Part shown: piece after piece, positions 1 to 9,074 of the stretch
How positions within the stretch are numbered: the first letter of the stretch is position 1
How the letters are laid out: the number at the start of each line of letters is the position of its first letter
DNA from: an uncultured Lactobacillus sp.
GTDB lineage: Bacteria > Bacillota > Bacilli > Lactobacillales > Lactobacillaceae
Direction: 5' to 3'
Assembly: GCF_945290125.1 (NCBI RefSeq)
Contig: NZ_CALYQV010000001.1
Coordinates: forward strand, 49,901-113,900
Length of the DNA stretch: 64,000 nt
The notes under the pieces: generated by a model
What the model was told of the DNA's origin: nothing
Seen by the model: the letters and a program-made list of their open reading frames with translations, nothing else
Database searches by the model: none
Position numbers and translations under genes: made by a program

Positions 1-1
1 C

Positions 2-859
2 CAGGCAGCTCAGATCCTGGGCATTACTCAACCGGCTTTAACTCAACAAATTAAGAAAATCGAGCATGCAATTGGAACACCGCTATTCGGGCAAATGGGC
101 AAAAAGCTTTACCTAACGGAAGCGGGTAAGCAATTGCAAACTGGAGCGATCCAATTGCTTGGAACCATTAATTCTGTGGTTAGTGATATTCAAGAATTTA
201 CTCAGGCTGATAAGGGTAATATTGCAATTGGTGTTTTAGAAAGTGTTGACTCTGATCTTCTCAGACGGTTTTTGATTGAGTTTAACCAAAAGTTTCCGCA
301 TATTACCATTAGTGTCTCTTATTTTAACCGTAAAGATTTTTGGTATAATCTTGATAACAATTTAATTGATTTAGGGTTACTTTATGTTCCTGAAACTGCT
401 AAGAAAAGTCAATCCAATATACAAAATCAATATGAACAAATGAAAGTCACACAAGAGAGATTGACAATCTTGACACATAATTCTGATTTTGAGGCAAAAA
501 AGGCATACCCAGTTTCCAAATTTTTAGGGAAAAATTGGGTACTTTATCCAGATGGTTTTTACTTAACTCAATTGTTAAAAGATAAATTAGGCTCTAAGTT
601 AAATGCTAAAAACGGGTTAAATGTTCCCTTAACCTTTACTTCAACCAAGCAAGTAGTTGATACTGCTGAGGAAACTGATTATGATACAGTTGTAAGTAAA
701 TCATATTATCAGCTCCACCAAGGCGAAATTGATTTAAAACCAGTATTTTTAAAAGGTGTCGCAAAATTTACAACATCAATTATTTATCGCAAGGGTAAGA
801 AAGAGGTTCCACGGATTGAAAACTTTTTGGCCGAATTTAAAAAATTTTTGAAAGTATAA
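2..859 (+). CDS. LysR-family transcriptional regulator, 5' end outside the window
   Basis: The reading frame is open from base 2, so the gene begins before the window. The first visible residues (QILGITQPALTQQI, then EHAIGTPLF and LTEAG) are the second half of a LysR winged helix-turn-helix with its dimerisation linker. The remaining 230 or so residues have the look of the periplasmic-binding-protein-like effector domain, with GNIAIGV at its start, as usual. About 20-30 N-terminal residues are missing. It would be a DNA-binding regulator responding to a small molecule; the effector cannot be deduced because the usual divergent target gene lies off the window. Downstream ppaC has its own leader of 130 bases, so it need not be co-transcribed. 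Confidence 0.9.
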   Translation, partial: QAAQILGITQPALTQQIKKIEHAIGTPLFGQMGKKLYLTEAGKQLQTGAIQLLGTINSVVSDIQEFTQADKGNIAIGVLESVDSDLLRRFLIEFNQKFPHITISVSYFNRKDFWYNLDNNLIDLGLLYVPETAKKSQSNIQNQYEQMKVTQERLTILTHNSDFEAKKAYPVSKFLGKNWVLYPDGFYLTQLLKDKLGSKLNAKNGLNVPLTFTSTKQVVDTAEETDYDTVVSKSYYQLHQGEIDLKPVFLKGVAKFTTSIIYRKGKKEVPRIENFLAEFKKFLKV

Positions 860-990
860 TTCATCTTGCAGTCAATAAGACATAATCTCAATTATTTAAA
901 CTAAAATTTAAATTTTTTCTGGGAAGAAAAGGATTTATTAGGTAAACTAGAAGATAAGTATAAAATTTAAAAGAAACAGGGGAAAGTTAA

Positions 991-1923
991 ATGGAAAAAG
1001 AATTAGTTTTTGGTCATCAAAATCCAGATACAGATGCCATAGGAACAGCGATTGCATATTCATATTTGCAAAATAAATTAGGTTATGATACAGAAGCAGT
1101 TGCGTTAGGTGAACCTAACGATGAAACAGCTTTTGCCTTAAAGAAATTTGGTTTTGAAGAAGCGCCAAGAGTTATTAAAACAGCTGCTAATGAAGTGAAT
1201 AAGGTAATGCTTGTTGATCATAACGAACCGCAGCAAAGCGTTTCCGATATTGATAAAGTAACTGTAACTCATGTTGTTGACCATCATAGAATTATGAATT
1301 TTAATACAAGTACGCCTCTGTTTTATCTTGCAGAACCTGTAGGTTGTACTAGTACAATTATGTATGGACTGTACAAGCATTTTAAGGTGGAAATTCCCGA
1401 AAATATTGCAGGAATTATGCTCTCTGCAATAATATCAGACACATTATTGTTAAAATCGCCAACTACTACTGAGAGAGATAAAAAGGCTGTTCAGGAACTT
1501 GCAGAAATTGCTAATGTGGATTACCAGAAATATGGTTTGGAAGAACTAAAGGCTGGAACCAATATAGCAAGTAAATCAGAAGAAGAATTAATTGATCTAG
1601 ATGCTAAATCCTTTGATTTAAATGGTAAGAATGTTCGGGTTGCTCAAATCAATGTAGTTGACTTACCAGAGGCTTTGGAACGAAAAGAAACTTTCTTAAA
1701 GACAATGAAAGACTCTGCAAAGTCTGAAGGTTATGATTTATTTATGCTGCTTATAACTAATGTACTTGACTCAGATTCAACTGCATTAGTTATAGGTTCA
1801 GATGAAGCTTTGACTTCATTTGAAAAGGCATTTGGTGAGGTGAAGGATTCTGAAATAAGCTTACCTGGAGTTGTTTCAAGAAAGAAGCAAGTTGTGCCAC
1901 CATTAACTGAAGCTTTTAAGTAA
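991..1923 (+). CDS. ppaC: Manganese-dependent inorganic pyrophosphatase (DHH family)
   Basis: Hydrolyses pyrophosphate to two phosphates in the cytoplasm, pulling biosynthetic reactions forward. It is a family II enzyme: [11 protein letters not shown] near residue 8 supplies the first metal ligands, VDHNE near residue 75 and VDHHR near residue 97 are the DHH motif, and SRKKQ near residue 298 is the substrate-binding C-terminal motif. The length of 310 residues is normal. The start is an ATG preceded by AGGGGAAAG at good spacing. It is a stand-alone gene followed directly by a strong hairpin terminator. All family key residues are present, so activity is expected. Confidence 0.97.
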   Translation: MEKELVFGHQNPDTDAIGTAIAYSYLQNKLGYDTEAVALGEPNDETAFALKKFGFEEAPRVIKTAANEVNKVMLVDHNEPQQSVSDIDKVTVTHVVDHHRIMNFNTSTPLFYLAEPVGCTSTIMYGLYKHFKVEIPENIAGIMLSAIISDTLLLKSPTTTERDKKAVQELAEIANVDYQKYGLEELKAGTNIASKSEEELIDLDAKSFDLNGKNVRVAQINVVDLPEALERKETFLKTMKDSAKSEGYDLFMLLITNVLDSDSTALVIGSDEALTSFEKAFGEVKDSEISLPGVVSRKKQVVPPLTEAFK

Positions 1924-1926
1924 TTT

Positions 1927-1963
1927 AAAAACACGAAATAGATCTTCTCTATTTCGTGTTTTT
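1927..1963. terminator. Bidirectional rho-independent terminator between ppaC and the XRE gene
   Basis: Perfect 12-bp arms ACACGAAATAGA (1931-1942) and TCTATTTCGTGT (1948-1959) with a 5-base loop, A-rich on the left and T-rich on the right. It can terminate ppaC on the plus strand and the convergent XRE gene on the minus strand. Confidence 0.92.
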
Positions 1964-2323
1964 TTAATCTTTATTAATTTCCTTAGCCAAAATGATGAAT
2001 GATTTGCATACTCTTTCAGCTTTATCAGGTGACATTTTTCTAAGTTCATTAAGAACCTTCTTAATAAATACTGGAGTATTATCTTGATGATTTTCAACTT
2101 TAACTTCTTTAAAGCGGTAGGCATTCATGATAATATCCGGTGTAGTTGTATTTAAGGCTCTGGCAATGGAGTCAAGCTTTTGAATACTAATATTTTGATT
2201 TTTGGTACGCTCAAGACGGGAAATAAAATTAACCGACAAATCGCTTAATTCAGCGAGATCCTCCTGGGTTAATTTCTGTTCACGTCGCCTGCGACATATT
2301 TCTTTTCCTAAATTTATACTCAT
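1964..2323 (-). CDS. XRE-family helix-turn-helix regulator
   Basis: A 119-residue protein with a phage-repressor-type HTH at residues 5-60 (REQKLTQEDLAELSDLS, then FISRLERTKNQ). The C-terminal 50 residues are charged and lack a recognised domain. XRE proteins bind DNA, often autoregulating. Here a 10-bp inverted repeat lies 36-65 bases upstream of the start and is a likely operator. The ATG at 2323 is preceded by GAAAGGGTTG. The gene sits between ppaC, with a shared terminator, and the non-coding dif region. Its target beyond its own promoter is unknown; it may be a relic of an integrated element, but nothing else of such an element is visible. Confidence 0.88.
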   Translation of the reverse strand: MSINLGKEICRRRREQKLTQEDLAELSDLSVNFISRLERTKNQNISIQKLDSIARALNTTTPDIIMNAYRFKEVKVENHQDNTPVFIKKVLNELRKMSPDKAERVCKSFIILAKEINKD

Positions 2324-2359
2324 GGAATAAATTCAACCCTTTCAAAAAAATAATTCCAT

Positions 2360-2388
2360 ATTCTATAATAACAGATTAATTATAGAAT
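2360..2388. promoter_or_regulatory. Inverted repeat upstream of the XRE gene, probable autoregulatory operator
   Basis: Perfect arms ATTCTATAAT (2360-2369) and ATTATAGAAT (2379-2388) separated by 9 bases, so the half-site centres are two helical turns apart. It lies immediately upstream of the XRE start at 2323 and overlaps TATAAT-like sequences on the minus strand. Binding by the XRE product is inferred from position only. Confidence 0.6.
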
Positions 2389-2517
2389 TAAACATTAAAA
2401 TAAAAAAATAATGAATAAAACACTTGCTTTTAGCAAAATTAAACTCAAACTAAATGTTTTAAACTATACTCCACATAGTATTGTAAGCTATTTTTTTGGA
2501 AAATAAAATAAAAAAGC

Positions 2518-2640
2518 ACCAATTAATAACCCTAAAGTGAAAAAGGAAAGAGTGGAAAATATTATATCATAGGGTGCATTCGCTTGCCAGGGTTGGAAAT
2601 AGAAAGGCACGGGTTTAAAAAAAGAGGGCAATTAATTGGT
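2518..2640. repeat. 123-bp element with 16-bp imperfect terminal inverted repeats
   Basis: The outer 10 bases ACCAATTAAT (2518-2527) are perfectly complementary to 2631-2640. After two mismatches, CCCT (2530-2533) pairs with AGGG (2625-2628). The interior is clearly more G+C rich than the surrounding DNA. AACCCT at 2528-2533 can alternatively pair with AGGGTT at 2589-2594. The minus strand carries an extended -10 (TGATATAAT, complement of 2561-2569). It could be a small MITE-like relic, a structured RNA, or part of the XRE leader; no target-site duplication is evident. Confidence 0.5.
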
Positions 2641-2659
2641 TTATATATTTATCAAGCTT

Positions 2660-3274
<615 letters not shown>

Positions 3275-3849
3275 GATTTGTATAAATTAAAAAAGTGTGT
3301 GAATTACTAGGAATAGCACTTTTACCTCACTGTTGTTTTTATTGTTTTCATTAAAATTATTGTTTTAACGAAAGCAATAAGGAAAAATATAAGAAAAAAA
3401 TTTAAACTTATTAGGCTCTAAAGCTTGCAAATTTAGCGATTAATAATCAAGTTTTAAACTAGAGATATTAAGTTTTTATTATAAATATGTTGTTAATGGT
3501 TATAATTTAAAAATGAAGCTATTTCCCCTCTTTAAAGTACGCTACAACTAACAGCCTAGCTCTAATTACTTGAATTTCTCTACTAATGCCCCAAGTTTGA
3601 TATGAATACTATATTTTATCAATAAATTATTAGATCTAAACAAGTAAATAATATTTATCAATCATCCTCTTAATTTTCAGCAAATTAAGCTACAGTTCAA
3701 TAATTCATGCGCTAAATTCATTTGAGAGACTGCCTATTTGTTTTCCCTCTCTTATTTAGGATAAACTAAGAATAAAAAAGACAAACATACATTCTGGTTT
3801 TGCTATATAATAAAATACATAATTATTTCAATCAGGAGAATTTTGCTAC

Positions 3850-4935
3850 GTGGAAACAAAAAAATACTTAGATCTAATCGATGATGAATTGAAGAAAATG
3901 CCGGATTTTGTTAAGGATTACAACTTTGGCACCAATCATTCTCTGGCAACATCTTATCAATATTTAACAGAAATCAGACGCTTTTTTGATTGGCTGCGTC
4001 AAGAAGGCATTTCGCCAGCAGAAAGTAATCAAAAAGTTGAAACAGAAACTTTGGCTAAACTTCAGCGCAATGATATTATGCTGTACATTAATTATTTAGG
4101 CCATGTCAAAAATAAGCAAGGTAATCTTAACTCCCCCACTACCATCAATCGCTCCATAAATGCGTTAAGGTCTTTGTTTAAGTTTTTAACCATTACTGCT
4201 GATAATATTAATGGTCAGCCATATTTTGAACGAAACGTAATGCTTAAAATTGATTCCCTCAATAATACTAAAACGCTAAATTACCGTGCACACGTCCTTG
4301 AATCACACATGTATACCGGTAAATTAAAGTATCAGTTTCTAGACTTTATTGATACTAAATATGAACTTCAATGCAATAAACATGCTCTACCTGGTTTTAA
4401 AATTAATAAAGAACGTGATATGGCAATTATTGCTTTAATTTTGGGAACAGGGATCAGGGTTTCAGAATGCGCAGGAATTGATGTTTCTGACATTAATTTT
4501 AGAAAAGCTACGTTAGACGTAACACGTAAAGGTGGTCAAAGAGACAGCGTTCCAATTGCCGAATGGACAATAATTTATATCAAAGAATATAAAAAGATTC
4601 GCAAGGAACGTTATTCAGCCTCAAAAAAAGATTCAGCATTCTTTCTTACACGGTGGCACAATAAAACAAGAAGGATTACTGCCAGTGCAATTGAAAAGAT
4701 GGTCAATAAATATTCAGCTGCCTTTGGACATCCACTAACCCCTCATAAATTGCGCCATACTGTAGCTTCTGAATTATATGGTGTGACTAAAGACCAGGTT
4801 TTGGTTGCCCAACAGCTGGGACAAAAAGGAACTTCAGCAACTGATTTATATACTCACGTTGATCAAAAAAAGCAAAGAGCCGCATTGAATGAGATTACTG
4901 AAGCTGATAAAAATAATAGTAAAAAACAAGCATAA
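3850..4935 (+). CDS. xerS: Tyrosine recombinase, XerS-like
   Basis: A 361-residue site-specific recombinase resembling streptococcal and lactococcal XerS in length and motifs (PTTIN, NKERD.AIIAL, DVTRKGGQRDSV). The N-terminal SAM-like core-binding domain covers about residues 5-120 and the catalytic domain 185-345. Catalytic residues: R203 (GTGIRVSE), K227 (TRKGG), H299 and R302 (TPHKLRH) and nucleophile Y334. The usual His or Trp of the LGH motif is Gln325 (QQLGQKG), which is unusual. The start is GTG with AGGAG 11 bases upstream. It is monocistronic with its own terminator. Proximity to dif supports a role in chromosome dimer resolution; xerS genes in related bacteria also lie next to their site. 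Confidence 0.9.
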   Translation: METKKYLDLIDDELKKMPDFVKDYNFGTNHSLATSYQYLTEIRRFFDWLRQEGISPAESNQKVETETLAKLQRNDIMLYINYLGHVKNKQGNLNSPTTINRSINALRSLFKFLTITADNINGQPYFERNVMLKIDSLNNTKTLNYRAHVLESHMYTGKLKYQFLDFIDTKYELQCNKHALPGFKINKERDMAIIALILGTGIRVSECAGIDVSDINFRKATLDVTRKGGQRDSVPIAEWTIIYIKEYKKIRKERYSASKKDSAFFLTRWHNKTRRITASAIEKMVNKYSAAFGHPLTPHKLRHTVASELYGVTKDQVLVAQQLGQKGTSATDLYTHVDQKKQRAALNEITEADKNNSKKQA

Positions 4936-4950
4936 TAGTGCTTGCTTTTT
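4927..4950 (+). terminator. xerS terminator overlapping its stop codon
   Basis: CAAGCA (4927-4932) pairs with TGCTTG (4939-4944), followed by CTTTTT. The left arm includes the last two sense codons of xerS. Confidence 0.75.
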
Positions 4951-4994
4951 ACTATTATTCGAATCTGGTCTGCCAATTAGAACTTTTATTAGCC

Positions 4995-5592
4995 TCAAAG
5001 CACATTTTTATTTCTGCTAGAGAGTTTCTGGGTACTGACAAAGGTGGCAGATTTATCAAAGTCAAAAAATGAACATCTTTCAGTTTCAGTATTTTTGACA
5101 AACTTTCCCTCCTAAATCTCTGCAGAGAAAAATAACGTTACATACGTTAATTGCTCGCTCAACGCGCTTATTATCGTAAACGTTAGTTGAATGGTTATTT
5201 ACAGCAATGATTTGCTGAACAGCAATTTTATGTCCAGATTCTTCTTCCGCCTCTTTTATACAATTTTCTTTTACTGTAATATTTGGTTCACACCACCCGC
5301 CTGGCATTGACCATAAATTGTCGGTAGATTCTTTTACCAACAAAATTTTTTGATCATTAAAAATTGCTGCTCTGGTAGAAACCTTAGGTGTCTGATAGCC
5401 ATCTTCACTACTAAATAGCCCCTTGATCACATCAATTGGTTCACCAGTTTTAGCAGCCATCATCTTTGTTGCAATTTCTCTTATCTGTTGGTATCTTTCT
5501 CTGTCGAAACGATCGTGTCCATATTCGATGCCATCTTGAGCAATGCTTTGTAGTTCTACTGCCCACCTTGACAGTTGGTCTAATTTTTTCAT
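4995..5592 (-). pseudogene. NUDIX hydrolase with N-terminal Nudix_N-like domain, frameshifted near the 3' end
   Basis: Resembles the about 205-residue ADP-ribose-pyrophosphatase-type NUDIX hydrolases that carry an extra N-terminal helical domain (residues 1-60 here). The NUDIX box is visible from MPGGWCEP to KEAEEESG. The open frame stops at 5086 after GGKVCQKY. Removing one G from the GGAGGG run near 5110 restores GGKFVKNTETERCSFF and further sequence to a stop at 4995-4997, matching the usual family C-terminus (FF followed by D, then R-rich) and length. A one-base insertion is therefore the simplest reading, real or a sequencing error. The chosen ATG at 5592 has TTGAGG upstream; a TTG at 5604 is less likely. 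Confidence 0.82.
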
Positions 5593-5615
5593 AAAAAGCC
5601 TCAATTCCTTAGCAA

Positions 5616-5642
5616 AAGAGCAACCTTTGAGAGGTTGCTCTT
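5616..5642 (-). terminator. Hairpin terminator after degV
   Basis: Arms AAGAGCAACCT (5616-5626) and AGGTTGCTCTT (5632-5642), 11 bp perfect, followed on the minus strand by a short T run. It overlaps the degV stop codon and separates degV from the NUDIX gene. Confidence 0.85.
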
Positions 5643-6519
5643 ATTTTGTTAAATCGATTTTATCAATATCTATCATCCAGCCAATAGCAAAAGACTTTTC
5701 TCCTAAATGTGTCGCAATAACAGGACTAAACTTCGTTACTGAAATATTTTGCTTGGGAAACTTCTCCTTTAAAAACTTCTCTGCTTCTTCAACTTGACTT
5801 TTATCATTAGAATCAATGATAAAAAGTTTGATTTTGTCTTTATAAGGCAACTTATCAATCTTTTCCACTGTTAAACTCTTAATTTTGATAAAAGCCCGTT
5901 TCATAGACCGAATCTTATCAAATGCCACAATATCACCATCTTTAAAAGTAAGCAGTGGCTTGATGTTCAGCATGGATCCGATAAACGCAGTAGCATTGCT
6001 TAAACGACCTCCACGACTCAGATTTTTTAAATCGTTGACTACAAAAATCTCATCTATGGTAGATTTGATTTTATCTAATTTTGCCAGAATGGTATCAAGG
6101 TCAAGACCATTCTTTATCATTCTTGCTGCAGCCAAAACCAAATTTCCCTGCAAGCGAACTGTCATCCTTGTATCTATAGCATGTAGATTATATTTGGGAT
6201 TGTTTTCAGATATATTACAAAGCGTTTGATAAAATCCTGAAATTCCGCTTGATAGTGTAATTGCGATAATAGCCTCATAACCTTCTTCATGTAAGCGATC
6301 AAAAAGACGAATCAAATCACCGCTACTAGGTTGAGAAGTCTTAGGAAAATCAGCTCCTTCTCTTTGCATCTTAAAAAGCTGGTCAGAAGTAATATCAATA
6401 TTTTCTAAGTACTCTTTTTGACCTATGATTATGGGAATAGATATAACAATAATATTGTTTTTTTCCGCCTCTTGTTTTGTTATGGCGCTGGTACTATCAG
6501 TAACTAAAGCAATCTTCAT
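5641..6519 (-). CDS. DegV-family fatty-acid-binding protein
   Basis: 292 residues beginning MKIALVTDSTSAI, the hallmark of DegV proteins. TSQPSSGD near residue 60 and TLSSGISGFY near residue 87 are the conserved motifs that hold the fatty-acid carboxylate, and the C-terminal lid domain follows. Members of this family act as FakB-type subunits presenting fatty acids to the kinase FakA for incorporation into membrane lipids. Several paralogues per genome are usual and lipid preference cannot be deduced. Start ATG at 6519 follows AAAGGTAAGTTAG. It is transcribed separately from the upstream MarR gene, with about 90 non-coding bases between. Confidence 0.93.
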   Translation of the reverse strand: MKIALVTDSTSAITKQEAEKNNIIVISIPIIIGQKEYLENIDITSDQLFKMQREGADFPKTSQPSSGDLIRLFDRLHEEGYEAIIAITLSSGISGFYQTLCNISENNPKYNLHAIDTRMTVRLQGNLVLAAARMIKNGLDLDTILAKLDKIKSTIDEIFVVNDLKNLSRGGRLSNATAFIGSMLNIKPLLTFKDGDIVAFDKIRSMKRAFIKIKSLTVEKIDKLPYKDKIKLFIIDSNDKSQVEEAEKFLKEKFPKQNISVTKFSPVIATHLGEKSFAIGWMIDIDKIDLTK

Positions 6520-6607
6520 CTAACTTACCTTTCGCTTTTGTCTGTACAACATACAAGAATTATAGCATAAAAAAATAAGTGTTTCGACCACCAACTAGAA
6601 GAACAAA

Positions 6608-7009
6608 TTATTTCTCACTTTTTTGCACTAATTCATTAACAGTATGGTTAAAAGATGCTATCTCTTGCTTACTAAGCCCTTGCAATAAGGATTCTTCAAT
6701 CTCTTTTAATTCACGTCTTAATTGAACGACTTTTTGAAGTCCCGTTTCATTTAACAAAACAGTTTTGCTTGAATCTCTCTCAGATCTTTTAACTGTAATA
6801 AAACTTACTGTTTTTTTCTGTTGTAATTGTCTGCTTAATGTCGATAGCGAAATTTTTAAGTTATCAGCTAAATCTCCCATTTTTAAAGCTGTATTGTCAT
6901 TTTGATCGAAATATAGCAAAATTCTTGTTTGTGAAAGATTTAAGCCACATTTTTTGCTTATTTCGTTTTTAATATTCTCCGCTATTGTGCTAAAAGATAA
7001 AACATTCAT
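6608..7009 (-). CDS. MarR-like winged-helix regulator
   Basis: 133 residues with a winged helix: the SQTRILLYF helix at about residue 26, LKMGDLADNLKISLSTLSRQL as helix-turn-helix at 42-62, and KRSERDSSKTVLLNETG as the wing at 75-95. The C-terminal helix would dimerise. MarR proteins bind palindromes near their own promoter and are released by small ligands or oxidation; the only Cys (residue 21) might be a sensor, which is speculative. Start ATG at 7009 has AAGGTAG upstream. Upstream is a 330-base AT-rich gap shared with the divergent rqcH, containing an 11-bp direct repeat that might be an operator. Confidence 0.85.
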   Translation of the reverse strand: MNVLSFSTIAENIKNEISKKCGLNLSQTRILLYFDQNDNTALKMGDLADNLKISLSTLSRQLQQKKTVSFITVKRSERDSSKTVLLNETGLQKVVQLRRELKEIEESLLQGLSKQEIASFNHTVNELVQKSEK

Positions 7010-7348
7010 TTAACTACCTTTTCTGATAAAAACAAAAATAATTTGTAAGTTAATATTTATACTGTTCACAATTTTTCCAAAAGATAAATTACTTTGTGAA
7101 ACAATAGGGTTACCAGTATAGTGATATTACTTACCATTAATTTTAACTTATAAATATTTATATCAATAACTTTAAATCTATATTACCAGTATATCAGTTT
7201 TTTGCAATAGCTTCTTTAAAAAGTAAATTTATAATTAATATATAACTAGTAGTACTCTTTTTTAAGATTTAATCATAAAATATACCTAAAGCTAATACAA
7301 ATTGCTTAATACTTGATATAATAGTAAGCGTGTTTTGAGGTGATAATT
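7010..7348. promoter_or_regulatory. Divergent intergenic region between marR and rqcH
   Basis: AT-rich, no coding potential seen. TTACCAGTATA occurs twice in direct orientation at 7110-7120 and 7183-7193, spaced close to seven helical turns. The rqcH promoter is likely the extended -10 TTGATATAAT with TATAAT at 7317-7322; a good -35 is not evident. GAGG at 7337-7340 is the rqcH ribosome binding site. Confidence 0.5.
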
Positions 7349-9037
7349 ATGGCTTTTGACGGTTTATTCATACATAGTCTTTTAAATAGTGTTAAGCCAA
7401 AAATAATCAATGGTCGGCTTTCAAAAATTTACCAACCATTTGAACAAGATTTAGTATTAACTTTTAGAAAAGAACGCAAAAATATTCAGTTGTTATTATC
7501 GGCAAATGCGCAATACCCTAGGTTTTACATAACTAACCAAACTATTGCTAATCCTGATAAGGCTCCCACTTTTGTCATGGTACTGCGCAAATATTTGGAA
7601 GGCTCAGTATTGCAATCAATTGAACAACTGGGTGTTGACCGCATTATATATTTTAATTTTAGTAATCGTAATGAGCTGGGAGATCAAGTTCAGTTAGTTT
7701 TATCATTAGAATTAATGGGACGACATAGTAATGTCATACTTTATGATCAAAAAAGTGGCCATATAATTGATCTGCTTAAGCGAATTAATCCAGATGAAAA
7801 CAGGGTGAGACTGCTTTTGCCCAAAGCCAAATATGAATTACCACCTTTAATATCTGGAATAAACGGCTTTGAAGTAACAGAAAAAGAGTTTAAAGAAAAG
7901 GCTATAAATTCGGATCCAGTAGATTTTGCTAGTCAAATTAGTGGCCTGGATCGTGACGATCGCCAAGAGCTCATTGGTTATTTAGAAGATGATTTTTCTT
8001 ATTCATCTTTTAAGACTTTTATGAGTCAATTTAATAAAAAAGGCGCTTTTATATTAAAAACGCCAAATAATAAACGTAAAATTTTTCCCTACCTGCCCTA
8101 CCATCTTAACCTAACAAAAGAAAGTGCTGATCCCGATATCAATCATGCTTTGGATGAGTTTTATGAGTATCAGTCAAATCAAGATTGGGTACGACAAAAG
8201 TCAGCTCAAATTGAGCGGCTAATCAAAAATGAATACAAAAAATTAACCAAAAAAATTGTTAAGCTCAAAAAGCAGCTGGAACAGGCAGAAAATTCTGAAG
8301 GATACAGGATACAAGGAGAAATCCTTAACGCAAATTTATCCCAAGTTAAGCCAGGAATGGCAGAAGTTTCTTTGCCAAATTATTATGATAATAATCGTCC
8401 ACTAAAAATTAAACTTGATGTTGCCCTCTCTCCGGCTCGTAATGCGCAGAAGTATTTCACTAAATATAAAAAACTACGTGATTCTATTAAACACGTTAAA
8501 GAGCAAATAGCTATTGCTCAGGATAATTTAGATTATTTTGATTCTGTTCAGACTGCAATTGATAATGCTGAACCGCAGGATATCGATCAAATTACTGAAG
8601 AGTTAATGAATCAGGGCTATTTAAAGAAACCCCAAAAACCAAAACGAAAAAAGAAAATTACCGAAAAGAATCTGAATAAATTTCGTATATCTTCGGGTAA
8701 AACCGTTTTAGTTGGAAAGAATAATTTACAAAACGACTGGTTAACTTTAAAAAAGGCTAATAAAACTGATATTTGGTTTCATGTTAAAAATATTCCAGGC
8801 TCACACGTGATTTTGCAATCATCTGAAGCAACAGATGAAGACATTTTAGAAACAGCTGAAATTGCTGCATATTTCTCCAAAGCTAAAAATTCTGCTCACG
8901 TACAAGTCGATTATGTTCAAGATAAACGTGTAAAAAAACCAAATGGAGCAAAACCAGGCTTTGTGATTTATACTGGTCAAAATTCAATTGAAGTGACCCC
9001 TGAAAAAACTAGGGTATTATCTAAGAGAATAAATTAA
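7349..9037 (+). CDS. rqcH: Ribosome quality control factor RqcH (NFACT / fibronectin-binding-like)
   Basis: In bacteria RqcH binds split 50S subunits carrying stalled peptidyl-tRNA and adds C-terminal alanine tails that mark the chain for degradation. The NFACT-N domain covers residues 1-215 (MAFDGLFIHSLL; GVDRII near residue 95 matches the Asp-Arg pair needed for tRNA handling). Then come a helix-hairpin-helix-like segment, charged coiled coil at about 280-420, and the NFACT-R domain with KTDIWFHVKNIPGSHVIL near residue 475. Homologues were first called fibronectin-binding protein A. ATG 7349 was chosen over GTG 7340 because GAGG precedes it at normal spacing. Length is typical. Confidence 0.93.
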   Translation: MAFDGLFIHSLLNSVKPKIINGRLSKIYQPFEQDLVLTFRKERKNIQLLLSANAQYPRFYITNQTIANPDKAPTFVMVLRKYLEGSVLQSIEQLGVDRIIYFNFSNRNELGDQVQLVLSLELMGRHSNVILYDQKSGHIIDLLKRINPDENRVRLLLPKAKYELPPLISGINGFEVTEKEFKEKAINSDPVDFASQISGLDRDDRQELIGYLEDDFSYSSFKTFMSQFNKKGAFILKTPNNKRKIFPYLPYHLNLTKESADPDINHALDEFYEYQSNQDWVRQKSAQIERLIKNEYKKLTKKIVKLKKQLEQAENSEGYRIQGEILNANLSQVKPGMAEVSLPNYYDNNRPLKIKLDVALSPARNAQKYFTKYKKLRDSIKHVKEQIAIAQDNLDYFDSVQTAIDNAEPQDIDQITEELMNQGYLKKPQKPKRKKKITEKNLNKFRISSGKTVLVGKNNLQNDWLTLKKANKTDIWFHVKNIPGSHVILQSSEATDEDILETAEIAAYFSKAKNSAHVQVDYVQDKRVKKPNGAKPGFVIYTGQNSIEVTPEKTRVLSKRIN

Positions 9038-9074
9038 AAAAACGAGGATGAAGTAAAAATCATCCTCGTTTTTT
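9037..9074. terminator. Bidirectional terminator between rqcH and carB
   Basis: A-run then ACGAGGATGA (9041-9051 region) pairing with TCATCCTCGT (9060-9069), followed by a T-run; it overlaps the carB stop codon at 9073-9075. It serves the two convergent genes. Confidence 0.92.
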
